Below the pieces are notes generated by a model. That model searched no databases, was not told where the DNA came from, and saw nothing but the letters and a program-made list of their open reading frames with translations. From contig CM058236.1 of the NCBI GenBank assembly GCA_030180135.1, forward strand, positions 48,714,947 through 48,778,946: a stretch of DNA of 64,000 nt, in the 5' to 3' direction. The DNA comes from Orychophragmus violaceus (Eukaryota > Streptophyta > Magnoliopsida > Brassicales > Brassicaceae). This document shows positions 31,317-43,091 of this stretch, in pieces (positions within the stretch are counted from its first letter, which is position 1; the number at the start of each line of letters is the position of its first letter). A program made the translations under genes and the position numbers.

Positions 31317-34300
31317 TTAGCCTACTGCGTCAGGTACAACTGAAGGCTGCGATTGCGTTTCCTGCTGCTGATTAAGGAGCCTTTGTTTTCTAAGGGTTTC
31401 ATTAATTGAATGGAAGAAGTCGTGCTTCAGAGCATCCTCCGCGCTAACTCGTAGCCTTGGGTTAACAGTTAAACATTTATCAACAAGGTCAAGGAGAGAC
31501 AGTGGAATCGCGTCTAGGAAGTCTCTGCGTTTTGTGTTGACTTCGCACCATTTTCTCAGCTCCATCCCTTTCAAGTACCTTGACTCATACAATTCCTGGA
31601 ACAACAAAAAACACCACCAAATTTCTACAACTCATTATCTCTTGCGATCGTCATCTATCTATACACCGTTTCAGATAATGTAATATAAATTTTAAGATAT
31701 CTCAGGATTTGGGAGTGCGGTTGCAACAATAGAACGCAAAAGAATCCATATGTTGGCTATAAATAAGAGCAGAACATGTGTATAGCCATATTATGCTACA
31801 CAAATGCAGCAATCGATGGATACAAGAGTCTAGAAGTGTGATAAGATGCTATTGTTACCTCGGGGAAAGAAGATTCACGGTTGTGCAGTTTGGCGACTTC
31901 CCATAATTCTTCACTGCCTCGTAGTTTCGCAATATCCTTTATGTTCCTGAGTATCACCAGGGCCTTGTAAGAAGGCTAAAAATCAAAACTGGAATGAAGT
32001 GATAACATATTCAGTTTAGTTCAAATCTTAACTGTTCAAGGTCACCAGTGAAAGGTGTTCTTCCCATCATTAGGTATAACAAAGTTACTCCTGCAGACCA
32101 CACGTCTATCTTAGGTCCTTGGTGCAGCGATTTGAAGCAAACCTGCACAAGCCAATTCAGCCAAGAACAGCCCCAGAGAATTAGCTTTCCCACCCTAAAT
32201 ATTATAATGAGTAGCTCAGGCCTGCATCTTTAGTCTCAAAGCACAAGATTCATATATGGATTTAACTAGTAACTTGCATTCTTTAACATATAAGCAAAGC
32301 TTTAAAGGAGTTAAAGATAGTAACAGTTGATGTACCTCTGGAGCTCGGAAGCCTTTGGTTCCTGAGCAAGGACCGTCTTTCTTTTTAATTACATCCCCTA
32401 TTAAAGTCGGCAAATTTTTTATTACGGTTTAGATTGAACTCCGATTAAACAAAAAGAGTTCGCGATTACACAAGAAAATCACCTGCTTCAGGCTGACCGT
32501 TGGAGCGCAGAGGCATTGGGGTCAGATAAAGAAGCCCCTCAGCGTTCCCTGGAGGAGCAGCGACACGTTTTTTCATAGACATAGGAGCTTTGGATGATAC
32601 TTTATGGTTTCGAACTGGACCAGACATTGTCTCCTGCAGAAAGTTTAAAAGCTCTTTCCTTCCATGGCATGGCAAAGGCTCTCTCCTCTTTTCACCTGAA
32701 GGGTTGTTCCTTGTGCTGGTCACATCTTTGGCTGAAGTTAACCCAGACCCTTCTGCCCCTTGGCTATTTAATCTCTCCCATCTGCTCACGTCATTCCGAG
32801 CTCTTATTTTTCCTGCTGCTTTCTTCAGACTATTGGGCGCCAAAGTCGTGTGAGAAGATTTGTTGGTCACTCGGTTTGTTGTGTCAGGTAATTTAACTGA
32901 TGTATGATGCTTCTTGCTGGCAGCTAGAAGATCCGAAACTGCTTTTAATTTATCTACAAAACATATAATAGATCAGTTTCCATTTGTTTTACTTAAGTAT
33001 ATCCTAAAGGCAGGAGGGGAGAAGTTTACCGGCTCTCCTGTACTTCTGGTGCAAATCCTAGTTAAGCCATACATGAAAAAGGACATTAATATCGGTGGGT
33101 GGGAACATAATACGAACTATGAATACAAACGTTTTGTTAGCTTGAGATTTTTAGTGCCTCTGTTAGACACTGACCTTAGGATTGAATAAGCAGGTTCCGT
33201 CACATCAAATTGTATTGTACAGACACTGACCATTAATAAACTTTGCTAGAAAAAAAATATTGATAAGAGAAGTGTGCCAGAGAATTGCTAACCATGGCGA
33301 GGTTAAAGTCAATGAGATAGCCTTTGTTACTCTTCCTAGAGAAAAGGAAGTTGCCTGGCTTAACATCCCTGTGAACAACACCCTTCACATTTGCAGAATA
33401 CAAAACAATAGAACTGATTAGTTGTGTGATTGAATTATGAATGCTCAAAACTTTAGTCCTAAATCTTCATTACCTGCTTATGAAGACTTGCCAGGGCTTT
33501 GAACATGCAGTAGCCGTACAACTGTAGCTGATACATGTCTATTTCTCTCTTCAAAAAGTCAGGCCTGTCATGTTCAAGGTGCTCAAGAATGATGCAGTCG
33601 GAATCTCGGTTCTTGAGACAGCCTTCATACTTTATTATAAAGTTTTTCCCCCTAAGTGAACCAACATTTAGGTAAATTCAGATATCTTGGTTAAAAAGTG
33701 TAGGAAATTCATTACAGGATCATACTCAGTCACTTACCCAAAACGCTCCAGCATTCTGATTTCATTATTAATATAGTGTTTCTGAGCACCAACATGTGGA
33801 CCTGTATGGAAAACACATGAGACAAGTTATGGAATCAAAATCAATGTGCTGCACTGAAAAAATCTAGCGACATATCATTTTGTTCCAGTACATTTAATGG
33901 CAAACTCTATTCCATCAGTTTTCCTCTTTGCCTTATAAACAATCCCGTAGCCACCTACAAGATGAATTTCACCAATGATTAGCCGATAGCCAATTAAGTT
34001 GTTTCACCAGAATGAGGAATCATATATATGAAATAGTCAGGATATATTTACCTGAGCCTTCTTCCTCTACAATAGTGTAAGAATCAAATTCTGGAAATGT
34101 GTTCTGTTTTGACTGGTCCTAAACAACAAATATGAGAAATCTTAATATAATGCATTAAATCTAAAAATTGATGCAGAAGTACTTTCAGCAACATGGAAAG
34201 CTGTTTAAATGAAGGCATTAAAAAAGTGGAACTGCAAGGGTCTCACTCTAGAGAAAGGAGACATGTCTACCTTCTGATCTTTCGGTCGAACGGAGTTAAA

Positions 34301-35698
34301 ATTCTGCTTTGACTTCTGGGAAGCTTTACTTTTCCTAATATACTTTTTCTCAGGGGAACAGCTATACGCTTTGGTGTTTCCAGAGGATTTGCACAGGTCC
34401 TGAGTTGTATGTAACAAAGATCCATCTTGATTAGCTGTTGTAGCAGAAGGCTTCAACGGCAGCTCTTTGCCAGGGGTGCTGAAGATCTCTACAGCGTGGT
34501 CTTCTTGCTTTAATGAGTTACAACTCAAGGCAAGCAGATCTTCAGTGTCCTCCACAATGTACACTGTTCTTAACTCGTTTTCCGATGGCATCGAAGACGC
34601 AGCGGGATCAGTCTGCACATCGAGAGTTTGTTTCTCCTCCTCCTTAGGGAACAGATCATCATCGTTGTCTTCGATTAATCTTAGGTTTTCAGCAATTTGG
34701 AAATCTCCAATCTCAAGTTGCTTACAATAACCAACCTCTTGAGGAAATGGTGAATCTTGATTGCTTTTCTCCAAGCAATGCATAGGATCTACCTCCACTG
34801 GAACATTGGAGAAAATCTCGCAACCAAAAATTCGAGTCCGTGGACCAGACCAAGGATTTTGGTCAAATGTCACTATTTCTCGACCATCTGCTGTACCTAA
34901 ACTTATAAGCGAAGCTTGGGATTCAAAAGCTTTAAGAGTCTCAACCATGGATCCATTGGCAATAGGTGTGACGTTGTTAACTCTGTTATCCATCACAGAG
35001 TAGTAATTCATCTATATATAAAAAAAAAATCAAATCAAATCACACAGTGAATCAATCTCCCATTTTTAAAATCAATTTAAGCGTGAGAACTTTTTTATTA
35101 AGAGATTACTTACATCTCTTTCATCATTTCGGCTTCTTTTTGGCAATGGCATGAGCTGTAGTTCTTCTTGTTCCTCGTTTTCTGAGTGATATTTCAATGT
35201 TTAACGCAAAAGCCGAGACGAGAATCACTATGTAAGTGTGAATGCTAAACTAACAATATCATATGCCAAATAAATGACAAACGAAAATTTACCTCGCATA
35301 TGCTTATGCTTGGGAGACATCGAATCCACAAAACGAGTAATCTTTTCAAACAGATCGTTTTCCGGCATACCCAAACTATAGGCGAAACTTGCCGGAGCGG
35401 AGAGAAACTCGCACGAGAGAGTCACGAATAAGCCATCTTCGGTAAGGGAAATAGGGGAATTAGGGATCGAGCAAAGAAACTTGACGAGCTCAGGAGAAGC
35501 TTCCAAGTGTGTAAACCGTGAAGAAAGATGTGCAATGGATTCTGAGTGGCCCAGGTAAAGTAGGTGACGGCATAGCTCCCAGGCTTGCCGGAGATATAGA
35601 TGCTCGTCGCCGTCTGAATCGGTGATTCCGAAAGCTATTAGCTCTCTTCCTCCTGCTGTAGAACTTCCGAGTTGACGCGGTTCCGAGTCTTCCGACAT
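31317..35698 (-). CDS. CDC7-type Ser/Thr protein kinase, 14 exons, 912 residues
   Basis: Deduced exons: 35698-35293, 35181-35114, 35011-34247, 34118-34052, 33954-33892, 33801-33738, 33651-33474, 33382-33293, 33057-33030, 32953-32483, 32397-32336, 32142-32033, 31946-31859, 31595-31317. These sum to 2739 bp, an exact multiple of three. Residues 1-430 are a variable acidic/Ser-rich region. The kinase domain follows: EEEGSGGYGIVYKAK glycine loop, FAIKC lysine, VHRDVKPGNFLF (HRD at 541-543) and IDFNLAM (DFG replaced by DFN at 562-564). A large insert (exon 10) precedes GTKGFRAPE and DVWSAGV, and the domain closes with CLTVNPRLRVSAEDAL. The insert between DFG and APE is typical of CDC7 kinases, which fire replication origins through MCM phosphorylation. 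Start chosen at ATG 35698 (MSEDSEP). All junctions keep frame, so it looks functional. From memory it corresponds to At4g16970. Confidence 0.88.
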
Positions 35699-35757
35699 TG
35701 TCAAATGCTATAAATCTGGGGGGAGAGAGAATTTGAGATTTGGGGAAAATGGAAAAC

Positions 35758-35817
35758 GGGCGGGATAATGGCACGTGCTGACGTTGTTTTGAGTCTTTTG
35801 TACCTAAATGTTCCCGC
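35758..35817 (-). promoter_or_regulatory. E2F-like sites and G-box upstream of the kinase start
   Basis: GGGCGGGA is at 35758-35765 and TTCCCGC at 35811-35817. The second fits the E2F consensus TTSSCGS; the first is a near match. CACGTG at 35772-35777 is a G-box. They lie 60-120 bp upstream of the start codon at 35698. E2F control would suit an S-phase kinase, but this is inference from motif matches. Confidence 0.45.
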
Positions 35818-36000
35818 TCATTTATCTGCCCGCTTAAATACGGACTTATGCGACTACGGACCCAATTAAAAACGAGCCTATACAACTACATATTATGGGC
35901 CATTTGAAAGCCCAATCGCATACACGTTGTAGTTGAGGGTAAATCTTGATCCAAAACTTTAGGTCTAATAAATGTAAAAGAAACACGAATTTATGTTTAA

Positions 36001-36625
36001 AAAAAATCATGATCGTGAATTGAAGATTCTTAAGAAGTTGAGAGAGAAATGTGAGTCTCTCGAAGCTAAAAAGAATGGTCTCGTGGAAGATAAAGCTTGA
36101 CTAATGCGAAAGTTGGATGAATCGCAAAAGGCTGTGATTTCCGAGCATGAGAAGTTCTAGGGTCGAGGTGAAGCGTCTCCGAGATTTTCTGTCTCGAACT
36201 ATTTCTGAAAGAATGGCAATGCGTTGAGGCTGCAATGGCGGCAAAGGCTCAGTCCTACTTCGATATGTTTCAGCAGTACATCGAGTAACAAAAAATGGTG
36301 AAGGTGAAGCAGGTTGACCAGGGGGGAGATCAGCGGCACCAAGAACTGTCTTAAAAATCTGATCAGTCAGGGGATTCAAATCCCACAATCTGTAATGGAC
36401 TAACTTGTCAATGATGAGAAGGAGTTGGAGGAAGAGCTCGATCAAATGAACGTACTTTGGATTGAGAACTTGAGTTTCAGTCTCTCGCCGATCGCACATC
36501 CATTGATTATCGCATCTGAAACACTCCATCCCGACTCTAAGGCCGAGACAGACGTTCCACTAACTAAACGATCCAACTTGAGGTTTGTTGTCAACCTCAA
36601 GTCCAGTTATTCTATACTTAGCCAA
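36001..36625 (+). pseudogene. Decayed coiled-coil ORF (transposon-associated type)
   Basis: Plus-strand translation gives fragments such as RELKILKKLREKCESLEAKK and LMRKLDESQKAVISEHEKF, then MAAKAQSYFDMFQQYIE, separated by stops and shifts. The heptad-like Lys/Glu/Leu pattern suggests a coiled coil like those in plant DUF1204/Ulp1-transposon proteins. The exact family is not certain. A perfect 10-bp inverted repeat (ACTTGAGGTT, 7-bp loop, AACCTCAAGT) lies near 36578-36604. Confidence 0.45.
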
Positions 36626-36629
36626 ATCT

Positions 36630-38419
36630 AAACAGATAATCATTCATTCCATTCTTAACTAAGGCAATGAGCGACATAAAAGAAAATAGACATTTTATTA
36701 ATCAATCAAAAGGTACTAATACAATGTAGTTCAATCCGCATTATGCTATAAAGTATTAGTCCTAATAATGTCTATCTATCACACCACTCGTCTCTTGGGT
36801 ATTTGTGTCCGCGCCTAGGCATGATCATCCCTATGATCATCCTTACATCGTGAAACAACACAAAATGATAAGTATGCATAACATATATAATCCAACAACT
36901 TAGCATTTATATGAATCTATATGATCCCATAATCCCAAATGCATCACACAATCTAAGTCCGTTCTATGTTCCATCTAATCAGCTAAGCCCTTAGTCCGAA
37001 CCGCAATCCAACCGTTCCGGATCCACAATCGTAACTGTGATCCTTGGTCGTATGTGTCTGTCTGTACGATCGTGATCGCGTCCGTCATGGACGTCCGTAC
37101 GTACCGCGTTATGTCCGTAAAGTCGCACGTTACGTACTGCGCGTACGTCCGTAAGGACGATCCGCGTACACCGTGGTACGTCCGTAAGGACGATCCGCGT
37201 GCGTCGTGAGTACATCCGTGAGAACGTTTGGCACAGACCGCGCGTACATCCTTAAGGACGACGCAATCGTTCATACCATCGTTATGCGGTTGCTACCCAC
37301 GCCGAGTACGAACAGTCGCGACCGTTCACCGCGAACGGATGCGATGGTCCGCGAACGGTTGCCATCGATCCGCGACTGCGGTGCACGGCTCACGCCTTGT
37401 CCATGATCCAGCGGTACTTCCCTGGTCCGACCATGATCAATCCGGTTCCTTTCCTGAACCGTTCACGCTGGGCCTCTTGCCGGTTGTGGTTTATGATCCG
37501 GCCAATGTTTCTACGTTGCGCCGTCCGACCATCCATGACTCGACATACGTCCTTGCGACGTGCCGTCCGATCACCCACGCACCCACAAGCGCACGACCCT
37601 TAGCACAATCGATCCGTCCACCAGCCCGACCATCCGCGATCATGGCCTTTGGTCGATCGCTTGCGACTTTGGCAAAGCCATCTTAAAACCGTCACAGCCT
37701 AAGCCCGATTCGAGTTCCAGAGTATAGAAGAAGCAAAAGTAATCCGTCTGTTAACCAACCGGCCATCGGTCCAATGGCTTGTCCATGGCCGTGATAGTAG
37801 TCGGATTCTAACCTTAGAGGTTGTCGCAGATTTGCCCTGATCCTTAGCCATGTTGGAAGCCATCTTTCTCCCTTGGAACACGCCTAGAATCCTCTAACCA
37901 TCCGCCTCTCTTAGCCTTCTTCTCGCCGGAAATCTCCTTGGAAAACCGCCGGCCTCTCTCTCTCTCTCTTTCTTCTCACGATTATGGCCTTTGCCTTAAG
38001 AAGAAAATGGGTTGATCCCCTTGTGTGTAATGTGTCGATTTTTGCCCCCCTCATGGTCTATTTATAGACCACAAAATTGCAAGTAACTTCCCATGGAAAG
38101 AGATGCTTCTTTTGGGGCGAATGGGTGCATCTCCCAAAGGTGCCCATTCGATAATGGTCAGCTAGTGACACTAGCTGACCAGCTGTTCTGACATATAAAC
38201 ACTCCAGCTAGCTGAGCTGAGCTGGTTCCCGACTGACTGTCCAGCTTGTTCCAGCTGAACACTCCTTTCCAGCTGATTCCCTTTAGTTCAAGCTCTTTTC
38301 CAGCTGAGCTTGAGCTTCTCCTTGTCTATGGAACACTTTTCTTGATCACTCGATCTTAAGTCCGACTTTCTGGTCCCATAGACACCCAACGGCCCTAAGG
38401 CCGGTTCGGGGATGTTACA
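36630..38419 (-). repeat. 3' LTR of a chromovirus (Ty3/gypsy)
   Basis: On the minus strand it begins TGTAACATCCCCGAACCGG at 38419, directly after a G-rich polypurine tract and a chromodomain-bearing integrase end. The left edge is not defined; about 36.63 kb is a guess based on where the decayed ORF ends. An AATAAA lies near the end of the minus-strand sequence (about 36695). The interior is unusually GC-rich at 37000-37700 and contains a hairpin repeat array. Confidence 0.6.
37110..37275. repeat. 34-bp tandem array with hairpin cores
   Basis: Units begin at 37110, 37144, 37177, 37211 and 37245 (spacing 33-34 bp). Each is built on TACGTCCGTAAGGACGA, whose CGTCC..GGACG arms can form a hairpin around GTAA. 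Outer copies are degenerate. The array lies inside the chromovirus LTR. Confidence 0.8.
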
Positions 38420-38441
38420 AGTTCTCCCCCCCCCCCCCCCC
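38420..38441 (-). other. Polypurine tract of the chromovirus
   Basis: The minus strand has a 16-base G run (plus-strand C16 at 38426-38441) and AGAACT before the LTR start TGTAACATCC. Homopolymer length may be an assembly artefact. Confidence 0.7.
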
Positions 38442-38762
38442 TTGAAATGGATTCGTCCCCGAATCCGCTCCAAGAAGTTCGTCCCTTGTAAACTCTTCAA
38501 ACCACTCTGGGTAATCAGCCTTCATACGGGCCTCTGTTTCCCAAGTGATTTCCTTAACTACGTTGCAAATCCATTCCACCTTGACCATCTGGATTACCTT
38601 CTTTCTGGTTGATTTTTCCAGCCTATCCAGAATCCTTAAGGGTCTAGTTTCCAACGTGAGGTTTGCTTTAGGAGCGGCTGGGATCTCTGGCATAATCACG
38701 TCCTGATCCGAGAGGCACTTGCGCAACTGCGAGACATGGAACACATTGTGAAATGCTTCCAT
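38442..38762 (-). pseudogene. Chromovirus integrase C-terminus with chromodomain
   Basis: The frame reads FHNVFHVSQLRKCL, then a linker, then VIQMVKVEWICNVVKEITWE and YPEWFEEF. This is the integrase C-terminal chromodomain pattern of Tekay/Del-like chromoviruses, which guides insertion to heterochromatin. It is cut at 38762, where Athila-type gag sequence begins. Only the last ~105 residues remain. Confidence 0.75.
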
Positions 38763-38765
38763 CCG

Positions 38766-39359
38766 TTACATTTGTCAATGAAATTTCTCTAGTTTGTTCA
38801 ATAGCATTATATATATGTGGGAAAAGCTTGCAGTGCAGGAAGTCATAGCTCACTCCATTATGTTTCATTTGATATGGTCCATAGAATGTTCATGTGGGTG
38901 CCCATGGAACATATGTTGTCCCACAAGAGTGTAGTAGGAAGTATTCAGCTCGAAGTCATTCCTCTGAAAAGGAGGAGGTCTGATCACAGACCTGTTAGCA
39001 TAGAACTCATCAGGTATGTTGTATTCAGCAAGAGTCCTCCCAACTTGCGCATGTGCATGTGCAACAACTGCGCCATCAGATTTTTCAACACCTCCAGCTT
39101 GTCTTGCGCCCGCAACAACAACTGGTGCAACGATGGGATTTCCATCCCCATCATTTTTTTGACCATGATTGTTGTAAGTATTGTTTTCAAGGTCCCTCAG
39201 AACACCAGCTTCATCCCGAATCAACAACACATCATTAGGATGCAACATTTTCATTGGTTTATGTGCTTTCCTGTTCGTTTGGTCTAGCCTTGCAAGCTCA
39301 TGATTCTGCAAATACACAAGCTCTTTGTCTGAATTGCTTCTGAGTGCACGATTAGGCAT
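38766..39359 (-). pseudogene. Athila-type gag N-terminus (fourth element)
   Basis: MPNRALRSNSDKELV opens a frame homologous to the gag at 16679-18397 (DEFYANRSVIRPPPFQRNDFEL matches DEFYNNMSAIVLPPFERIDFEV). It runs 39359-38865 and continues in a second frame (MKHNGVSYDFLHCKLFPHIY) after a shift near 38866. It is truncated at the chromovirus junction. Confidence 0.8.
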
Positions 39360-39383
39360 GCACTATCTGATTCATGGGCACTG

Positions 39384-39463
39384 TGTTGACCGATGCAAAG
39401 ATAGCGTTGATCGATGCAATGTCTTGAGTGCGTCGATCGATGTTTGGAGAGTGTCAATCGATG
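39384..39463 (-). repeat. Two box pairs upstream of gag, variant family
   Basis: TGTTGACCGATG is at 39384 and CGTTGATCGATG at 39405 (21 bp apart). CGTCGATCGATG is at 39431 and TGTCAATCGATG at 39452 (21 bp apart). The consensus is shifted to (T/C)GTYGATCGATG, but the pairing and the position before gag match 18429-18461. Confidence 0.75.
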
Positions 39464-39584
39464 CAGTTGTTCTTCACGCAACCTGAAACACACGCAAGAG
39501 ACGAAACAAAAGAAAAAATAAGTAAACTAAAAATAAAAGTCTGGTCTAAACTCTAAACTTAATTCTATTGAAGACTCAAAAGAG

Positions 39585-39602
39585 TCCCTGGAAATAGCGA
39601 CA
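39585..39602 (-). other. Degenerate primer-binding site
   Basis: TCCCTGGAAATAGCGACA corresponds to the tRNA-Asp-type site TCCCTGACAACGGCGCCA at 18585 with several substitutions. It lies 6 bases from the LTR at 39609. Confidence 0.6.
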
Positions 39603-39608
39603 AAAACT

Positions 39609-40799
39609 TGATATGCTCAAAATTTTAATCTCTAGAGCTACATTGCAAGTGCACATGCAATTGTAGTATATAGGAGTCGAACCACAGAGACTCAAAAAAT
39701 CTTGCGATGGACTATAAAGTGATTAGATAAGCTAACCAGAAGAAATTCAAAAAACAGTAAACAAGAGCAGAAAGTAAATAAGCATACAATTTGTTTTCAA
39801 TACGAAAATGTGTCAGGTCAAGGGAGTTCTCAGGAAATCAAGTCATGCGGATTAATTATCAGTCATGATCTAATTAAGTACCGTTCTAGAACTCAAACCA
39901 CATATGTAAAATAAACCAACTTTCGTTGGAGAATTCAATAAGTCTAAATCCTAGAAATCAATATTTATTTTCAATTCTTAAAGACTAAACTAGCATTAAG
40001 CGCATGTTCGATTTGTTCACAAATTATCTAAACCAAATTTCTTTGTGAATATCTAATTTGCTCAACCTAAATATTTCAGATTCTAAATTACACTTTCGTG
40101 TCAACTTAGTAACCTATGATATAGATTCCAGGTGATCAAGGTAGAACTAGCATTAAGAACAATTCATATTGAAGAACTAATATGTTATAAATCCTAACAG
40201 ATAAATCAATCTAACATTCCATGAAAACTTTATTGAGAATCCCTAAACCTAACTATGAATCTACTCATACATATCAGATGAAACAAAAGACATGGATGGA
40301 ATAGATTGCATTAAAATAGATAAGAGAATAGAAAAGGTGTTTGAAATCTTCTCCAAAAGCAGTACAAGGTTCAGATCAGCCCCAAGCTCAAAATCTCTCT
40401 CTAGCCAAAAGTATGAAAGGTGTAGAATGAAAATAAAACATAAAACCCTAATAATAAGTGTCAAACACTTCTTGGGCCTTCTTTGTAAATAGTGAAAATT
40501 CTGGGCTAATTCTGCAATTCTCCAAAATTTTCATTAACTCGGCGAGAATTGCTATCTGGAACGTGTGTCGATTGATGCTCCTCACGAGCTGCATCGGTCG
40601 ATGCTCAGCTCGAACACTCCCACGGATCTTTGTCATCACGGCTTAAGCTCCAAAATGTCCAAAAAGCTCTAATATCTTCCAAAGTACTATAAACGTGTGC
40701 AAACCTATAAAACACCTGAAAAGACTCAAAAGACACTACAAAAGACTCGATTGTATACATATATCATGACTTAAAACCCATAAAAACCATGATATATCA
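39609..40799 (-). repeat. 5' LTR of the fourth Athila-type element
   Basis: It runs from TGATATGCTC at the inner edge to ACCATGATATATCA at the outer edge, 1191 bp. The overall plan matches the 18609-19782 LTR, but the sequence has diverged. It carries a box pair at 40566-40603, about 196 bp from the outer start. Confidence 0.8.
40566..40603 (-). repeat. Paired boxes in LTR, variant family
   Basis: TGTCGATTGATG is at 40566 and CATCGGTCGATG at 40592, 26 bp apart. This is the only clear LTR pair outside the 20-23-bp range. Confidence 0.6.
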
Positions 40800-41985
40800 T
40801 TTTATCCTTCTTTAGTTGTAGTATCTCCTTTATCCTTTTCCATTGTTCGTGTTTTCTTTGCAGCTTAGATAAGGGTGTTGGATGGAATGTTTTTGAACCT
40901 CCTTTGCTTGAGCAGTCTTTTTGTCCTCTGCTTGATGTGTATAAGCGTTTGAGAACACTTTCTACTTATGCTTAGGAGTAGACAGCGGTTTCGGTGTAGC
41001 CATCACTCTCATTAATTGGTGTTACTTGGCATGGTTTTTTGCAGTGATGCATTTGTGTGTCTGGTAATTTTTTGAAAACTCCTTGTACATCCTTGATTAA
41101 AGGTCTTTCTAGTCTAGTATTGGTTTTTTATAGAAGGTTGAAGTATCTTTCTTTAACCACCATTTGTAAGCATCTCCGGTGATTGTTTCAGCAGCATATG
41201 ATAGCTTCTCCCCTTTGGGGATGTTGTTGGATCGCTTCCATTGCTTCATGTTGGTCTATCATTGGAGATAATCTTTAGGATTCTTATTGTAACCTTAAAA
41301 GGTTAATGATTTGGTGTTGGGAACACTTCTCTTGTAGCTTTGCTTTTCTGTTCTGGATGAAGTGTTCTAGCTTGGTACTTAGCTTGTAACCAGAGTGTTG
41401 TGAGGCTCTTTCTTTCGGTGTCGAAGTGAGGGATAATGGAGATCATCTATTAAAAATTATTAAATTTATACAAAAAGTTAGTGCTACAAAAACAAAATAA
41501 TCAACATAAAAAATTTTAAAAACAAAATATTTCAAATAAAATATTACAATTTAAGTTAAATAATAAAAAATAAAATATGATATAATTTCTATAAAAATGA
41601 ATACAAATTCGTATAAGATTTTCGAGAAAAATTAAATATTTTAAAATACATACTAAAATTTTGAAAAATGTTTTATATTAGAAAAATACAAAATATGTAT
41701 AAATAATAACAAAATAATCGTATATTAACTCATTTGACAAGAAACGGATTAAATATAATTTCAAACATATTGTTTCTATATATTTTTATAATATAATAAA
41801 TATTTTTAAAGATGATTTTAAAATTACACTATAAATCACTTTTTATCTTAAAGCCGGTGAATTTTTTAAAAATATATATATTTATCAAGGAGAAATATTT
41901 AAACATTAAAATTTTAAAATAATGTATAAATGATAGAAGACTTGACCAAGGATCACTACCCCAACCCTTCGTCTGCTCATTTTTA
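40800..41985. other. Non-genic AT-rich sequence
   Basis: No gene recognised. From 41450 to 41940 the sequence is almost entirely A and T, with short homopolymers. Long frames are absent. Confidence 0.5.
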
Positions 41986-42239
41986 ATGGCGGAAGCCTTA
42001 GTTATACGATCCTCCCTTTTTCACGACATATCTATTGGCGTCATGAATATTTGGCTGCAGTTAGACTCTCGTTCATCAGAGACATTAATTCGATGTCACG
42101 TCTGACAAAGATTTACGAAAACTTGGTCGATATCGAAAATATATAACTCTTTAGCTTTTTTATTTCGTTTAGCTTCATTACTAGAAACCTTAATATGTCA
42201 GCAGATTTGTTTACAAAAGCTGCTCTCCAACTGTTGTAA
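41986..42239 (+). pseudogene. LINE RNase H fragment
   Basis: MAEALVIRSSL and WLQLDSRSSETLI resemble the MAEALALREG and FNSDSQQLIRAI parts of the RNase H in the LINE at 46-50 kb. SFITRNLNMSADLFTKAA corresponds to FIPRSDNTFADSVAKSAL. The frame is shifted at least once. It ends at a TAA at 42237. Confidence 0.6.
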
Positions 42240-43091
42240 TGGGCTGAGTATGGGGATCTATTTGGTTTCCGTTTAACTAAAGTACACTAAAACCTTAGAT
42301 AAACTAATACAGCTAGGAGCGTGATATTTTATTAATTTAGCGAAATATTAATTTATCAAGAAATTAATTAGATCAAAAATTTATTTTGGGATAGAAAATC
42401 CTATTAATTTATAGAGGTTATATGCTATGTCGAACAAAAATATTGTATAAATTTTAAGATAATTAATAAATCAGGATGATTAACATCAATAAAATTTTAT
42501 CTCATGTATCATAACAACAAAAACAAAAGTTCTAGAATCCTGAATTTTGAGAATGTTATTTGAAATAAGAAACAATTTATAATGTTTATATGTAATAATA
42601 ATGCAAGACTATAGAATGTATTATTAGAAATAAGGAAGCAATTATACGAAAAAATAATTTGAAATTAAGACTAAGTTTGTTGAGTTTAAATTACACAAAT
42701 TAAATAAATAATCCCTTAGCAATGTGTTAATTCTAAATTGTCAGATTGGTTAGTTCAAGGAAGTTTCAGTTTTGTTGTAAAATAATATTAAAACTAAAAT
42801 AAAAGATTAACTGAATGTCCATCTGAACTGGACTACGACGATGTGAAATTCGAGTTATACTACCATATTTATGCTTGTTTTTGCAACATATATGATCCTG
42901 ACTCCCACACAGAAGCTTGTCCCTGATCGGTCCAAACGATAAAAGAATGTGGCGTAGAGTTCTCGGATGTGCCTTTACCTTGGAATGATGATCGTGTACT
43001 CTCTGAAATGAGCTCAACATGAGCTGTTCATCTTTGTCAGGTAACTCCAAACATCTCAAAATGATAATGACTGTCGATTTCATAGTTATTC
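42240..43091. other. Non-genic AT-rich sequence
   Basis: No gene recognised. The 105-residue minus-strand frame at 42766-43083 has no recognisable motif and is treated as chance. Confidence 0.45.

Noticed and set aside
37110..37275. Repeat array as CRISPR
   Set aside because: Units are contiguous without unique spacers, lie in a plant retrotransposon LTR and have no associated genes.
42766..43083. 105-residue minus-strand frame as a gene
   Set aside because: No recognisable motif, AT-rich surroundings and no splice context.
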